Assembly (NCBI RefSeq): GCF_032163395.1
Contig: NZ_CP119968.1
Location: forward strand, 4,056,001-4,120,000
Direction: 5' to 3'
Source of the DNA: Gloeocapsopsis dulcis
GTDB taxonomy: Bacteria > Cyanobacteriota > Cyanobacteriia > Cyanobacteriales > Chroococcidiopsidaceae
DNA length: 64,000 nucleotides
Below the pieces are notes generated by a model. The model searched no databases, was not told the DNA's origin, and saw only the letters and a list, made by a program, of their open reading frames with translations. Below are positions 36,423-46,208 of the stretch, one piece after another. The translations under genes and the position numbers were made by a program. Position 1 is the first letter of the stretch. Every line of letters begins with the position of its first letter.

Positions 36423-37118
36423 CTAATATCTGCTGATAGCTCTGATCAAGACTAGCCCGCTATATAGGTGAAATGCTGCATCCCAAGGTGTTTCAGTTCT
36501 CCGGAACAAATTAATATGAGACTTGAGACGTCCTAGCAATTCTACTTGGTCAAGTACGGTATCTGCAAAATATGAAAAACCCCAAATGTCTGCTTGGGGT
36601 TTTTTTGTGCAAAAAAATGACTGAGGCAATTCCAATTAAGTCTCACTGTTTGATTGTTAGGCTGGTTGATGATTTTCAATCCTTGTTGAAACTGGTAGCT
36701 GCGATCGCACAATCGTAAAATACATAATCTTCCAGGAAGATGAAGATCGCAAAATTGTGCGTAATTTTGTGTTTGTGTTTTGTGCTGTAATTTACCGCGC
36801 ACATCACGGTCTATGACTTGCTCAAATATCGGTAACTGCGCTGTCACTCGTTGACTACCTTCTAACCAGTCAAAGGTTAGTGAACCTTGTTGCGCTTGCT
36901 CATTGTGACAGACAACAATCGGAGGTGTCGCCGATTGGAAGTAGCTGACTTGAAAAACCTGAATTTTTTCAATTTCTGCAAGTGTTGCCCAAAAACAAGG
37001 AATACCCGCAGCACGTAACTTCTCTCCCAAATAGCGCAGTTCTCCAATTTTGCCACTTTTATACAGCGGCGAGGCGATAGTCTTGGCACTTCACTGCAGC
37101 AGCAATTTGCTCAATCAT
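36423..37118 (-). pseudogene. Decayed TPR-like cyanobacterial gene
   Basis: On the minus strand the gene starts MIEQIAAAVKCQDYRLAA from ATG 37118, like cyanobacterial TPR proteins that precede rsmE. It then jumps out of frame (TAA at 37059) to YKSGKIGELRYLGEKLRAAG, which belongs far downstream in such proteins: the TPR part (well over 100 codons) is deleted. The 162-codon middle part (IPCFWATLAEIEKIQVFQVS) is open to 36563; another shift near 36570 moves the sense to FADTVLDQVELLGRLKSHIN and AFHLYSGLVLI, ending at 36423. One deletion and one further frameshift make it a pseudogene. Confidence 0.75.
36575..36604 (+). terminator. Rho-independent terminator-like hairpin
   Basis: AAAAACCCCAA and TTGGGGTTTTT form an 11-base stem with an 8-base loop, followed by two more T. 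It can act on both strands. It lies 160 bases after the repeat-protein gene, inside the decayed gene, where the code gives CCCCAAGCAGACATTTGGGG. Confidence 0.7.
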
Positions 37119-37176
37119 AGTAATTAGAGTGGTGTAGGCATCTTGCCTGCACAATTGAGGATGTCTTCTCCTTAAT

Positions 37177-37887
37177 TTACCCATCAAAAGCTGCTGATAC
37201 TAACGACATCGCGACAATTGGCGCAGTAACGGCACGTAAGACCCTATTACCTAGCGAAACAAGTTGAAATCCTGCCGCGATCGCACTTTCAATTTCTTGT
37301 GTTGTCCATCCTCCTTCAGGTCCAATTGCAATAGCAATTTCTGCTGTCGTCGAAAGTGGGAGGACTGTTTGTAAATGAGGATCGTGACGTCGCGCTACAC
37401 AAAAATACAAATGCTTTGCTGTTGCTGTTGCCAGCGCTTGATTTAAAGGAATTGGTTCTAAGATAGTTGGAATAATGCTGCGTTCTGATTGTTCGGCAGC
37501 TTCCTTAGCAATGCGTCGCCAGCGTTCTAACTTTTGCGGACTCGGTTGTAGTAAAGTGCGATCGCTCAATACTGGGACGATACAACTCACGCCAATTTCT
37601 GTACAGCACCGCACAACTTCATCAAAGCCATTTCCTTTTGGTAATGCCAAGATTAAAGTGACAGGAACCTTTAACTCAGATCCGACAACAATTGACTCTA
37701 GAACTTGGGCTTGGTTTCCTAAAAAGACAGCTAGCCAAGAATTTCCAGTCCCATCCATTGCAATAAAGCGATCGCCCTCACGTAACCGCAACACTCGACC
37801 GAGATAATGTTGTTGTTCGGTCGCGAGCATAATTTGCTCATTGTGTAACTGAGAAGGAGCGATCGCTAATCTTTGTAATTGCGCCAT
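37177..37887 (-). CDS. rsmE: 16S rRNA (uracil-1498-N3)-methyltransferase
   Basis: 236 residues with the RsmE layout: N-terminal PUA-like part (HYLGRVLRLREGDRF) and SPOUT knot with ILALPKGNGFDEVVRCCTEI, ERWRRIAKEAAEQSER and IGPEGGWTTQEIESA ... LGNRVLRAVTA, the SAM-binding trefoil. It methylates U1498 of 16S rRNA. It stands 58 bases after the decayed TPR gene on the minus strand, with sir directly upstream. Confidence 0.94.
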   Translation of the reverse strand: MAQLQRLAIAPSQLHNEQIMLATEQQHYLGRVLRLREGDRFIAMDGTGNSWLAVFLGNQAQVLESIVVGSELKVPVTLILALPKGNGFDEVVRCCTEIGVSCIVPVLSDRTLLQPSPQKLERWRRIAKEAAEQSERSIIPTILEPIPLNQALATATAKHLYFCVARRHDPHLQTVLPLSTTAEIAIAIGPEGGWTTQEIESAIAAGFQLVSLGNRVLRAVTAPIVAMSLVSAAFDG

Positions 37888-37916
37888 CGGATTTTTGATG
37901 GACTAAGCTGAAACCC

Positions 37917-39902
37917 TTATAACTGATCTTTCAGGTAAACCTCTAAAGCTTCATTCACCATTGCTGTTAAGGTTTTTCCTTCACGAGTACCAATGGCTTT
38001 TAGCTTGTCGTAAACATCATCGCGGATACTAATGCGGTGACGAGATCTTAACCTACTGTTACTAATCGGAGTTTCGATAACTGCGACACCATTACCTATA
38101 GAATTATCATCGCTAGCAGGTTGTGCAGTTTCTGCAACTTGTGGAGTATAGTTGGCTGCAAACTCTCGAATTGCTGGAAAACCGACGCGATCGCAAAAAT
38201 CCCCTAATGATTCTTCAGCTTGGCGGGCTTGTTTGAAGTAAACAAAGATTGGTTCAAATTCTGCCTCCATATTATTGAGGGGCATTTTCTCAATATAGAC
38301 TTGTGCCAATCTCGTTTGATTTGGACTACCACCCAACCAAATTTGGTACATTTCTGGACCAGTACCGACAAATCCTAGTTCTGCCATATATGGTCTAGCA
38401 CACCCATTCGGACAACCTGTCATCCGGATGACAAAATGCTCGTCGCTTAAACCTACTTTGTGCAGTAGTGCTTCAATGCGATCCAACACACTGGGAATAA
38501 CGCGTTCAGACTCCGTTGTTGCTAAACCACACGTTGGCAAAGCCGGACAAGCCATTGCGTAACGGACTAAAGGCTTGATTGCATTAGGATCAGCTTCTAC
38601 GTGACAGCGACTCAGAATTTCTTCAACTGCTTGCCGTTTTTCAGGTTCAATCTCGTAGAAAATAACGTTGTGGTGCGGTGTTAGCCGCATTGGTAAATTG
38701 AACTGTTGGACAATCTCGCGTAGGGCGGTGCGTAGTTGCATTTTTTCATCGTCCATAACCCGCCCGTTTTGTACGGAAATTCCTAAAAAGAGCTTACCGT
38801 CTCCTTGTTCGTGCCAACCGAGGAAGTCTTCATATTTAAACTCTGGTAATGGTTTAAATGGTTGCAACGGCTTACCAAAGTATTTTTCCACCATAGAGCG
38901 GAACTTATCAACACCCCAATCGTGAATTAAGTACTTTAAACGGGCATGACGGCGATCTGTCCGATCGCCGTAGTCTCTTTGTGTAGCAATAATTGCTTTA
39001 ACAATGTCGTAGGCGTCTTCCTTATCTACGTAGCAAATCGGATCAGCTAAGCGGGCAAACGTTTCTTCTTTATTATGCGTTCGTCCCAAGCCACCACCAG
39101 CATAGACATTAAATCCTTGTAACTCCTGCTGGTTCATCATGACAACCAGCGTCAAGTCTTGAGAAAACAAATCAACCGAGTTATCTTCGGGGACTGTGAC
39201 ACAGACTTTAAACTTACGCGGCATATAGTGAGTGCCATAGATTGGCTCTTCACCTTCATGAACAATTGTGCCACTACCGTTTTTCTGCCGTGCTTCTGTG
39301 ACTGCGGGATCTTCTTCGGCACTAATTGCCTTTTCCCCATCCAACCAAATTTCGTAGTATGCCCCTGTTTGCGGCGCTAGCAGATCGGCAATATTTTGGG
39401 CATATTTCCATGCATATTGATAGTCAGCGCGATTTTTAAACGGGGCGGGTGGTGCCATCACGTTGCGGTTCACATCACCACAGGCTGCTAGGGTTGAACC
39501 TAGATTTTCGATGATTGCTGCGATCGCACTTTTAAGATTTTTCTTCAAAATCCCGTGTAGCTGAAATCCCTGTCGCGTTGTTACACGTAACGTCTGATTT
39601 CCGTATTCTTCTGCCAGTTTATCTAGTGTTAAGTACAACTGTGGTGGTACCAATCCACCTGGATTCTTTGTCCGCAGCATGAATTGGTAATCTTTTTCCT
39701 GTCCCTTAACCCGATTGTCGCGGTTATCCTGCTGATATGATCCGTGGAACTTTAAGATTTGAACAGCTTCTTCTGTAAAGCGGGTTGTGTCCTGTAAGAT
39801 TTCTGTGGCTACAGGTTCGCGTAAAAAACTACTGCGTTCTTTGATTCCTTCTACCTTGGAAGGCTTTCTTGTTGCGGGTGTAGGAATGGAAGAATTAACC
39901 AT
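37917..39902 (-). CDS. sir: Ferredoxin-sulfite reductase with C-terminal ribbon-helix-helix-like tail
   Basis: 661 residues. Reduces sulfite to sulfide with six electrons from ferredoxin. The siroheme/[4Fe-4S] ligands are in place: Cys452 and Cys458 (CPALPTC) and Cys497 and Cys501 ([10 protein letters not shown]). Other signatures include [15 protein letters not shown] near the start and [13 protein letters not shown]. After the catalytic part (about residue 590) a linker leads to [20 protein letters not shown] and a second helix with [15 protein letters not shown]: a strand, helix, helix pattern of CopG/Arc ribbon-helix-helix DNA-binding domains. Plant chloroplast SiR is known to bind nucleoid DNA, so the tail is notable. 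Promoter and start look ordinary; ATG 39902. Confidence 0.93.
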   Translation of the reverse strand: MVNSSIPTPATRKPSKVEGIKERSSFLREPVATEILQDTTRFTEEAVQILKFHGSYQQDNRDNRVKGQEKDYQFMLRTKNPGGLVPPQLYLTLDKLAEEYGNQTLRVTTRQGFQLHGILKKNLKSAIAAIIENLGSTLAACGDVNRNVMAPPAPFKNRADYQYAWKYAQNIADLLAPQTGAYYEIWLDGEKAISAEEDPAVTEARQKNGSGTIVHEGEEPIYGTHYMPRKFKVCVTVPEDNSVDLFSQDLTLVVMMNQQELQGFNVYAGGGLGRTHNKEETFARLADPICYVDKEDAYDIVKAIIATQRDYGDRTDRRHARLKYLIHDWGVDKFRSMVEKYFGKPLQPFKPLPEFKYEDFLGWHEQGDGKLFLGISVQNGRVMDDEKMQLRTALREIVQQFNLPMRLTPHHNVIFYEIEPEKRQAVEEILSRCHVEADPNAIKPLVRYAMACPALPTCGLATTESERVIPSVLDRIEALLHKVGLSDEHFVIRMTGCPNGCARPYMAELGFVGTGPEMYQIWLGGSPNQTRLAQVYIEKMPLNNMEAEFEPIFVYFKQARQAEESLGDFCDRVGFPAIREFAANYTPQVAETAQPASDDNSIGNGVAVIETPISNSRLRSRHRISIRDDVYDKLKAIGTREGKTLTAMVNEALEVYLKDQL

Positions 39903-40437
39903 TGAATTTTGTTTAGCAGATTTTAACTTTAATAAATTTATTACAGACGCAAGTAATTAATAATACATCTCTTGGCTACTGAATCTCCAGTAAACCAGTC
40001 GGCATTATGGTGAATATTTCGATCTTAACACGATGAAAAAAGGAGTTACCCTCATGGTGTTAAACAACTCCTATGTAGCTAAAACAAGGACTATGTAGAC
40101 CTATTCCTTATTAGGACAAAATATCAAGTTTTTTTCAGTTACATCTATATCAAATTTAAATAACTTGGGTTTGATCCAACTCACCGAGCAAACAACGTCT
40201 TCTTGAATACCACAAATTGCAAGGGCTTTTTGTATAAATTATACAATCCTTAAGATACTACGGACAAAGATTAACGAATCTAGCTGATTTTTTAAGATTA
40301 CATCAATTCTCTGTCAAGAACTTACTAGACAGCTTTTACACAAGATATAAAAAAGATGGGTAGAGCAGAGTATATTATTTTACCCGCATTTTTAAAAAGT
40401 TAACTCATTAGCTAAAGCAGATCAAGGAGAACTTAAG
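39903..40437. other. Divergent intergenic region, sir / SDR gene
   Basis: 535 AT-rich bases between divergent genes. A stem AGGAGTT (40041-40047) and AACTCCT (40066-40072) with an 18-base loop is the only structure I see. No gene or RNA recognised. Confidence 0.4.
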
Positions 40438-42036
40438 GTGCCTTTACCAGTGGTTCATACTACTAGCAAATCTGAGATTATCAAGCGCATACAAGATTTA
40501 GTTCCACTGGGTTCACCAGAACCACAAGATCCTCAAGTGCTAGCAACCTTAACACAATTAACCTCGGACTTAATTCAAGCTTACCAAGCAGAAGGGCAAC
40601 TACAAGAAGATCCTTTTGTTGACGTATGGGGACGCACAATTCATTTGTATCAGTCTGCAGTTAGCAATAAAGTGCGCTCTAAAGTTGTCTTGGTAACAGG
40701 TGGAGAAGGCTGTGTTGGCAGTGAATTAGTCAAAAAACTTGTGGAGTTGGGTGCGAAGCAAGTCGTCTCCGTTGATAAAGCAAGGTGTGCCAGCATATAC
40801 GAGCATAGACCGATCAAAGTTCAAAAACAAGCGATCGCTTTATACGCAGCCGATGTCCGTAATTACCAGGCACTCAAGTATATTTTTGAAACAGAGAAAC
40901 CAGATATTGTTTTTCATTTAGCAGCACAACGCCTTCCTGGACTTGCAGAAATTCAGATTAGAGAAACTGTGACAACTGCTATTTGCGGTACTCAACACAT
41001 TATTCAACTTTGCGAACAATACAGCGTACAACACTGCATTTTCTCATCAACAGGTAAAGCAGCAAGGTACTTTACTGCGGAAGTCTATGCTGCATCTAAA
41101 AAACTCTGTGAGTGGCAAATAGCACAGGCTGCACAAAACAGCAACGTGACCTACGGAATGGTGCGCTTCACTCATATGTTGAACAATAGTTCTGTATGTC
41201 AGCAAATATCAGACAAAATACAGCAAGGCAAAATTATTAATATTCATACTCCCCATCGCTACATCACAGCACAAAATATTCATGAAGCTTTGCATCTGTT
41301 ACTTAATGCCCTTGTAATATCGCAGCCAAGAAAAATAAAATTTCTCACAGTACGTAATCTAGGATGGCCTACAGAAACCTTAGAAATAGCTCTCTACAAA
41401 ATTCTTGAATCAGGAAAACAACTACCAATTTATTTTCAAGGGCTGTTACCAGGTTATGAAGAACCCTGTTTTTTAGGGCAATTTGATTGGAGTAAGCCTA
41501 CAGAAACCAATTTACTACTTAATGCTTTAGAAAACTCCCAGTTAGAAGCATCGGGAGATATGATAATTGCAGAACTTGCTAGCTTTTCTAGCAAAGCATT
41601 AAATAAACATCTATCAACTATTCAGTTATTAACAAATAATTTAATTTTACCAGAAGCTAATATCAAATATGAGCTTAAAACAGCAGTCAAAGAAATCACA
41701 AGTTCTATTTTTTCTCAAACATCTCCTCAAAATTTACTCAAAATTCTAAAGTGGGGAACTAATTCTAAGCAACTGTTATCGGAAGGAACATCTTTAGAAG
41801 AGCATCAAGATATTATTGAATTAGTTGTTAAAGGTTTATATGGTAGGCTTACTCAAAATTGTTTGCTAAGTACTTATCAAAACACTTATGAATTTGAAAC
41901 TTTAGTTAAGTCACTAAAAACACTACCCTCAATCAAGCAAGAAGTAGCCTATCTCAACGCAATAGTGCAATACAATTGGAGTAACTTAAGTTCTACAGTT
42001 AGTGTTTCTCCACCTGCTTTTACAGTTTCTGTTTAG
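40438..42036 (+). CDS. NAD(P)-dependent SDR, CapD/epimerase-like
   Basis: 532 residues from a GTG with AAGGAG nine bases upstream. A helical N-terminus (1-80) precedes a Rossmann domain with LVTGGEGCVGSELVKKL (G-x-x-G-x-x-G, about 84-100), DVRNYQALKYIFETEKPDIV and FHLAAQ, and the catalytic Y217-x3-K221 (YAASKK). These match polysaccharide-biosynthesis nucleotide-sugar epimerase/dehydratases of the CapD type. The Ser/Thr of the triad would be in FSSTGKAA. The C-terminal 230 residues, mostly helical, are unlike standard CapD. The product is unknown; it is not beside other polysaccharide genes. Confidence 0.78.
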   Translation: MPLPVVHTTSKSEIIKRIQDLVPLGSPEPQDPQVLATLTQLTSDLIQAYQAEGQLQEDPFVDVWGRTIHLYQSAVSNKVRSKVVLVTGGEGCVGSELVKKLVELGAKQVVSVDKARCASIYEHRPIKVQKQAIALYAADVRNYQALKYIFETEKPDIVFHLAAQRLPGLAEIQIRETVTTAICGTQHIIQLCEQYSVQHCIFSSTGKAARYFTAEVYAASKKLCEWQIAQAAQNSNVTYGMVRFTHMLNNSSVCQQISDKIQQGKIINIHTPHRYITAQNIHEALHLLLNALVISQPRKIKFLTVRNLGWPTETLEIALYKILESGKQLPIYFQGLLPGYEEPCFLGQFDWSKPTETNLLLNALENSQLEASGDMIIAELASFSSKALNKHLSTIQLLTNNLILPEANIKYELKTAVKEITSSIFSQTSPQNLLKILKWGTNSKQLLSEGTSLEEHQDIIELVVKGLYGRLTQNCLLSTYQNTYEFETLVKSLKTLPSIKQEVAYLNAIVQYNWSNLSSTVSVSPPAFTVSV

Positions 42037-42081
42037 TCAACTTAGGTAGGCAAGATACCTACCCCATCCTTTTTTAGAGAC

Positions 42082-42120
42082 AAAAAGGGGCTGTCGTAAC
42101 ATTCTTTAATAGACAGCCCC
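42082..42120 (-). terminator. Strong hairpin terminator for the beta-barrel gene
   Basis: GGGGCTGTC (42087-42095) and GACAGCCCC (42112-42120) form a 9-base GC-rich stem with a 16-base loop. On the minus strand it is followed by TTTTTG. It lies 52 bases after the outer-membrane gene and just after the convergent SDR gene, so it may serve both. Confidence 0.85.
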
Positions 42121-42171
42121 AAGTAATTGTAATTAAGAAGCAAGTTTTAAGCTTGCTCTTTTTGTGTCAAT

Positions 42172-42693
42172 TTAGAAGCGATAAGCCGCACCGGCTTGGA
42201 AGCTTACAGCAGAAGCTGGGCTATTTTCGTAAGCACGAATGCCTAATTTAGCATCGCTGTAAAGAACAATGTCTCTAGCTACTTGAGTTTCTACTCCTGT
42301 TGTTAAGACAAAAGAATTTCTGTTACCTAAAGGAGTTGGTCTACCATTTTGTTCTACAAAAGAGTAACCTCCACCAACATAAACGTTAGTGTTATTAAAA
42401 ACAGGTACGTCGTAAGAAACAATAGGCATAATAGCACTAGTTTCATTGCTAAAGAGAATAGCACCCCGAGCTGAAACAGGAGTATTAGGAATTGCATATC
42501 GACCTTGAATATTGCCACCAAAGGTAGCAGCATCTCCTGTTTGTCCGCCGTTTGTTACTCCAGCAGCAATACCACCACCAACATAGCTAGCATTAGTACC
42601 AGGTTGAGCAGCAGCTTTTCCAGCAGAGAGAAACATAGGTGCAATAACTAAGGCTGACACAGAAATTGCAGCAGCTTTTAAAGAGAGTTTCAT
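42172..42693 (-). CDS. Outer-membrane beta-barrel protein
   Basis: 173 residues. Signal peptide MKLSLKAAAISVSALVIAP cleaved near GKAAA, then alternating strands rich in Gly, Tyr and Asn (YVGGGIAAGV; NVYVGGGYSFVEQN; VSFQAGAAYRF) and a terminal Phe, as outer-membrane barrels need for assembly. Its size fits a small eight-stranded barrel of the OmpA/OmpW type. The role is unknown. It ends in a strong terminator. Confidence 0.82.
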   Translation of the reverse strand: MKLSLKAAAISVSALVIAPMFLSAGKAAAQPGTNASYVGGGIAAGVTNGGQTGDAATFGGNIQGRYAIPNTPVSARGAILFSNETSAIMPIVSYDVPVFNNTNVYVGGGYSFVEQNGRPTPLGNRNSFVLTTGVETQVARDIVLYSDAKLGIRAYENSPASAVSFQAGAAYRF

Positions 42694-43001
42694 AATCTTT
42701 ACCCTTACATTAATTTAGAATTTTGTGTCTTTAGTTATTAAGTCGAATCTCTTGCATAAAAGTTCCAAGTTTGTTTTTATAAAAAAGCATTTTATTTGCT
42801 AGAAAACTACCCTAAACGTAGGGAATTGTAAGCCAATTTTTACGCTGTTTGTATAGCAACTAATTATTTCATTTGTTATTTTTGTAGACTGTTATGCAAC
42901 TGTCACACTGCCATAACGCTCAGCATTTAATTAAAATAGATAAAACATTTAACCTAAGATAGGGTAGTTGTTCTGGCAACGGTATCAATACAGAAAGCTT
43001 G
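42694..43001. other. AT-rich leader of the beta-barrel gene
   Basis: About 310 AT-rich bases upstream of the barrel gene (minus strand). No coding sense or clear operator seen. ATG and AAGGGTAAAGATT form the start region. Confidence 0.3.
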
Positions 43002-43048
43002 GCGAATAAATTCGCAGCTAAACAAACAAAGTCCACGGAGGTGGACTT
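43002..43048. repeat. REP-like pair of stem-loops
   Basis: GCGAAT-AA-ATTCGC (43002-43015) is followed by a spacer (AGCTAAACAAACA) and AAGTCCAC-GGAG-GTGGACTT (43029-43048). The GAATTCGC...AAACAAAGTCC..GGACTT arrangement is one I know as a dispersed intergenic repeat in cyanobacteria. It follows ffh. Confidence 0.6.
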
Positions 43049-43139
43049 AATTCATAAAATTCTTAATTGTAGAGTGTGCGCTCGTCAACTTCGTTTAGGT
43101 AGCCCCGACTTATGCTACCCTGACCCTATTAATTGCCCT

Positions 43140-44597
43140 CTAAAGATTGCCGAAACCTTTTTTCTTCTTTTCCTTTTTCTTCTTCTTTGTTGTGCCAGTA
43201 CTACTATAACCACGCCAACCTGGTGCTGAAGGACGATTACCTCCGGCGGCTAGAGGATTGCCCATACCACCACCAAACATTCCTGGCATACCAGGCAAGC
43301 CACCTTGCGTCATTTGTTGCATGAGCGATCGCATTTTTTGAAAATCACCCACTAACTTATTCACATCGGCTTCTTTGTATCCGGAACCATTAGCAATGCG
43401 TTTTCTGCGATTGGGAGAACTTGCCAGTAAATCAGGATCGCGGCGTTCTTGCGTCGTCATGGAATTAATCATTGCCTCAGCACGCTTCAGCTGGGTTTCG
43501 CCTTGCTTGAGTTGATCTTCCGATAACTTATTCATACCTGGAATCATTTTCATGATTCCCCCAAGGGAACCCATGTTTTTCAACAGCCGCATTTGCTTGA
43601 GAAAATCGGTAAAGTCAAATTTAGCTGCCATCATTTTTTCTTGCATCTTGGCAGCATCAGCAAGATCGATTTCCTCTTGCGCTTTTTCTACTAGTGTTAA
43701 GACATCTCCCATCCCTAAGATGCGCGACGCCATGCGATCGGGGTAAAATGGTTGCAGTGCTTCGACTTTTTCCCCAACACCAACAAACTTGATTGGTTGA
43801 CCAGAAATCTGGCGTACTGATAGCGCTGCCCCGCCTCGACTATCGCCGTCCAGCTTGGTGAGAATTGCCCCTGTAATACCAATTTCATCATGAAAGGTGC
43901 GTGTTAGATTCGCAGCTTCTTGACCTGTCATTGCATCCACAACGAGTAGAACTTCGTGAGGTTGCACTGTTTCTTTAATTTGGGCTAACTCTGCCATCAT
44001 GTCTTGGTCAATTTGCAAGCGCCCCGCAGTGTCAATGATGACAGTATCTACGCCTTCTGCTTTCGCACGTTCAACTCCTTGTCGAGCAATTTCTACAGGG
44101 TCAGCATCACTTCCCATTTCAAACACTGGCACGTCGATTTGCTTACCCAGTGTCACCAGTTGATCGATCGCTGCTGGACGATAAACGTCAGTGGCTACCA
44201 TCATGCAGCTACGCTCTAACTTGCGCAGATGTAATGCTAATTTGGCAGTTGCAGTCGTTTTTCCAGTTCCCTGTAAACCTGCCATCAGCACAATTGTCGG
44301 AGGCTGTTCTACGTGTGCTAGAGGAATATTTGTTTCCCCCATAACCTGCACGAGTTCTTCATAAACAATTTTGATGAACTGCTGATCGGGCTTCACCCCA
44401 GCAATCACTTCAGCACCCTGTGCTTTGGTTTCGACTTCGGTAATAAAGTCTTTAACTACCTGCAAGTTAACGTCTGCTTCTAGCAGCGCACGGCGCACTT
44501 CTCGGAGTGCTTCTTGAATGTTGGACTGGGTAATCTTGTCTTGACCCCGCAGCTTTTTCCAGGCAGAGTCTAAACGGTCAGCAAGTGCATCAAACAT
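43140..44597 (-). CDS. ffh: Signal recognition particle GTPase Ffh (SRP54)
   Basis: 485 residues: N-terminal four-helix domain, GTPase domain with GLQGTGKTTATAKLA (P-loop), DTAGRLQID (G3) and TKLDGDSRGGAAL (G4), and the Met-rich M domain (about 300-440) that binds SRP RNA and signal peptides. It targets nascent membrane proteins to the plasma and thylakoid membranes with FtsY. The tail is very basic (two Lys runs). No SRP RNA gene was spotted near it. Confidence 0.96.
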   Translation of the reverse strand: MFDALADRLDSAWKKLRGQDKITQSNIQEALREVRRALLEADVNLQVVKDFITEVETKAQGAEVIAGVKPDQQFIKIVYEELVQVMGETNIPLAHVEQPPTIVLMAGLQGTGKTTATAKLALHLRKLERSCMMVATDVYRPAAIDQLVTLGKQIDVPVFEMGSDADPVEIARQGVERAKAEGVDTVIIDTAGRLQIDQDMMAELAQIKETVQPHEVLLVVDAMTGQEAANLTRTFHDEIGITGAILTKLDGDSRGGAALSVRQISGQPIKFVGVGEKVEALQPFYPDRMASRILGMGDVLTLVEKAQEEIDLADAAKMQEKMMAAKFDFTDFLKQMRLLKNMGSLGGIMKMIPGMNKLSEDQLKQGETQLKRAEAMINSMTTQERRDPDLLASSPNRRKRIANGSGYKEADVNKLVGDFQKMRSLMQQMTQGGLPGMPGMFGGGMGNPLAAGGNRPSAPGWRGYSSTGTTKKKKKEKKKKGFGNL

Positions 44598-44865
44598 AAT
44601 TCGTCAAAATCCGCTCATCTATAGAGTATTGTGTCAGCCAATTTATTTGCTTTCTATTTACTACGTTAAATGCTTAGCAACTAAGAAGCAGCCTTTGAGA
44701 AGATGTTTGAACTGATGAAGGATTTGCGATTGCATCTTTAACTAAAATAAGCAAAATATAAAGTTTTATTAAAAACACTCGTTTTGTAGTTTTTGTTACA
44801 GAATTGTCTGATATATTGAAAATGCAAAGAAAAAAGTAAGCAAATTATTTAACGAGGAAGCCAAT

Positions 44866-45069
44866 ATGTCTACTCAAGATCAAGCTCGTGCCCTAATGAT
44901 GCGTCACCATCACCTCATTAGAAATCGTCAACAATCCATGCTCAATCGTGCAGCAGAAGAGATGGGTTTAGATGGCACAGAATATCTCCACTACATTCAA
45001 GATATTCAAGGCAAGGTCAATCCCAGCTTCCGCAGTACTTATGACCGTAGTTCAGCAACTATGAGCTAA
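44866..45069 (+). CDS. Small conserved cyanobacterial protein
   Basis: 67 residues starting MSTQDQARALMMRHHHLIRN, basic and rich in His/Arg at first, then QSMLNRAAEEMGLDGTEYLH. GAGGAAG stands five bases before ATG 44866. Predicted mostly helical, without membrane segment. I recall similar short proteins in other cyanobacteria but know no function. A terminator-like hairpin follows at 45192-45219. Confidence 0.7.
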   Translation: MSTQDQARALMMRHHHLIRNRQQSMLNRAAEEMGLDGTEYLHYIQDIQGKVNPSFRSTYDRSSATMS

Positions 45070-45191
45070 GTGTAACCACTACATACATGTAGTTGTCAAT
45101 GTATCACAAATAACCTAGTAAATTTATCATTCTAAACTCTTCCCCGTAATTCAATGCGGGTAAAACGAAAAAATATCTGTTGCTTATTTTA

Positions 45192-45219
45192 GGCGTTCTT
45201 TAGTAAAAAAAGGAACGTC
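45192..45219 (+). terminator. Hairpin with T-rich tail
   Basis: GGCGTTC pairs with GGAACGTC (one wobble, one bulge); TTTGTTTATTTTG follows on the plus strand. It lies 120 bases after the small gene. Confidence 0.45.
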
Positions 45220-45370
45220 TTTGTTTATTTTGAGATTTTGTATTTTGAACAAGAGCTATGGCACTGTTATCACAGCAACAGCAGTTGAGCTATAGGTTAG
45301 GACATTTTAAAAATCTCAACATCAGCAATTGTCTTGGTTTTCACCTCCTGCCTCCCGCCTCCTACTACAT

Positions 45371-45975
45371 TTACAGGATTTGAGACAAAAACTTTCGCGT
45401 CCGTTCCTCTTTCAGGTTTTGAAAGAATTCTTGAAGTGTCGCTTCTTCCACAATCACGCCTCCATCCATCAGAACAATGCGATCGGCAACTTCACACGCA
45501 AAACCAACTTCGTGAAACAACCATTGTGATACCTGATTGCGCCAGCGATCGCATCACATCTAAAACTTCTCTAACCACTTCTAGATCGAGGGCAGATGTT
45601 GGTTCATCAAAAAGCATAATTTTTGGTTGCATGGCTAAAGCACGCGCGAATGCACAAAGCGCACACTTCGTGAACGCGACTCGTTGTTGTTGACCACCAG
45701 AAAGTTGACCAGGATATTTACGCGCTTGTCCTAAAATTCCGACTCTTTCAAGTAGCTGCATCGCGACTTCTTCTGCTCTTTTTTTTCGACCAGTGTCGTA
45801 CCCAAATTGGGGCTAAGGTGACATTATTAAGTACGGGTTTTTACTCGATTCAATACTGCCCCTAATGCTGCACCACCTTCTTGAGCAGATAATTGGGGAT
45901 ATAAAACAGACTACAACCCGATAGCGGAGCTGCCAGCAGTGCTGCGCTCAACAGCAGGGAACTCCATTTGAGCAT
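45371..45975 (-). pseudogene. Collapsed amino-acid ABC transporter operon (binding protein start fused to ATPase end)
   Basis: From ATG 45975 the first 23 codons are a lipoprotein signal (MLKWSSLLLSAALLAAPLSG, lipid Cys) of a polar amino-acid binding protein; sense then shifts frame to QEGGAALGAVLNRVKTR, typical of its mature start. It jumps directly into an ABC ATPase ([42 protein letters not shown]). Between signature and Walker B, 27 bases are inserted in frame (FTKCALCAF), from a short palindromic repeat. A two-base loss at the H-loop (MVV then off frame) breaks the end, whose sense runs on to KFLSQIL and the TAA at 45371. Permeases and most of the binding protein are deleted. Confidence 0.8.
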
Positions 45976-46208
45976 ATTTTTCTTCCTGTATTTCCTCGTG
46001 TCGTTGTCTACACCCTTAAAATCAGGCTCAACTGCAATCTTTATATACAAGTTAATATTGCTAATTTGACAGCCTTAACTTCGGTTTAATCTTATAATTT
46101 GATATACACGGTAAATGCAGTTGCTGATACAATTTGCGATTTTTATTTACTAAACAGTATAGAGAAGAAATAAGTCCACAGAAGATCGCTAAGTGCTAAC
46201 CGCTAATC

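Noticed and set aside
42999-43229. A 76-codon frame running into the end of ffh
   Set aside because: It is made of the REP-like repeat and the antisense of ffh's lysine-rich tail; no ribosome site.
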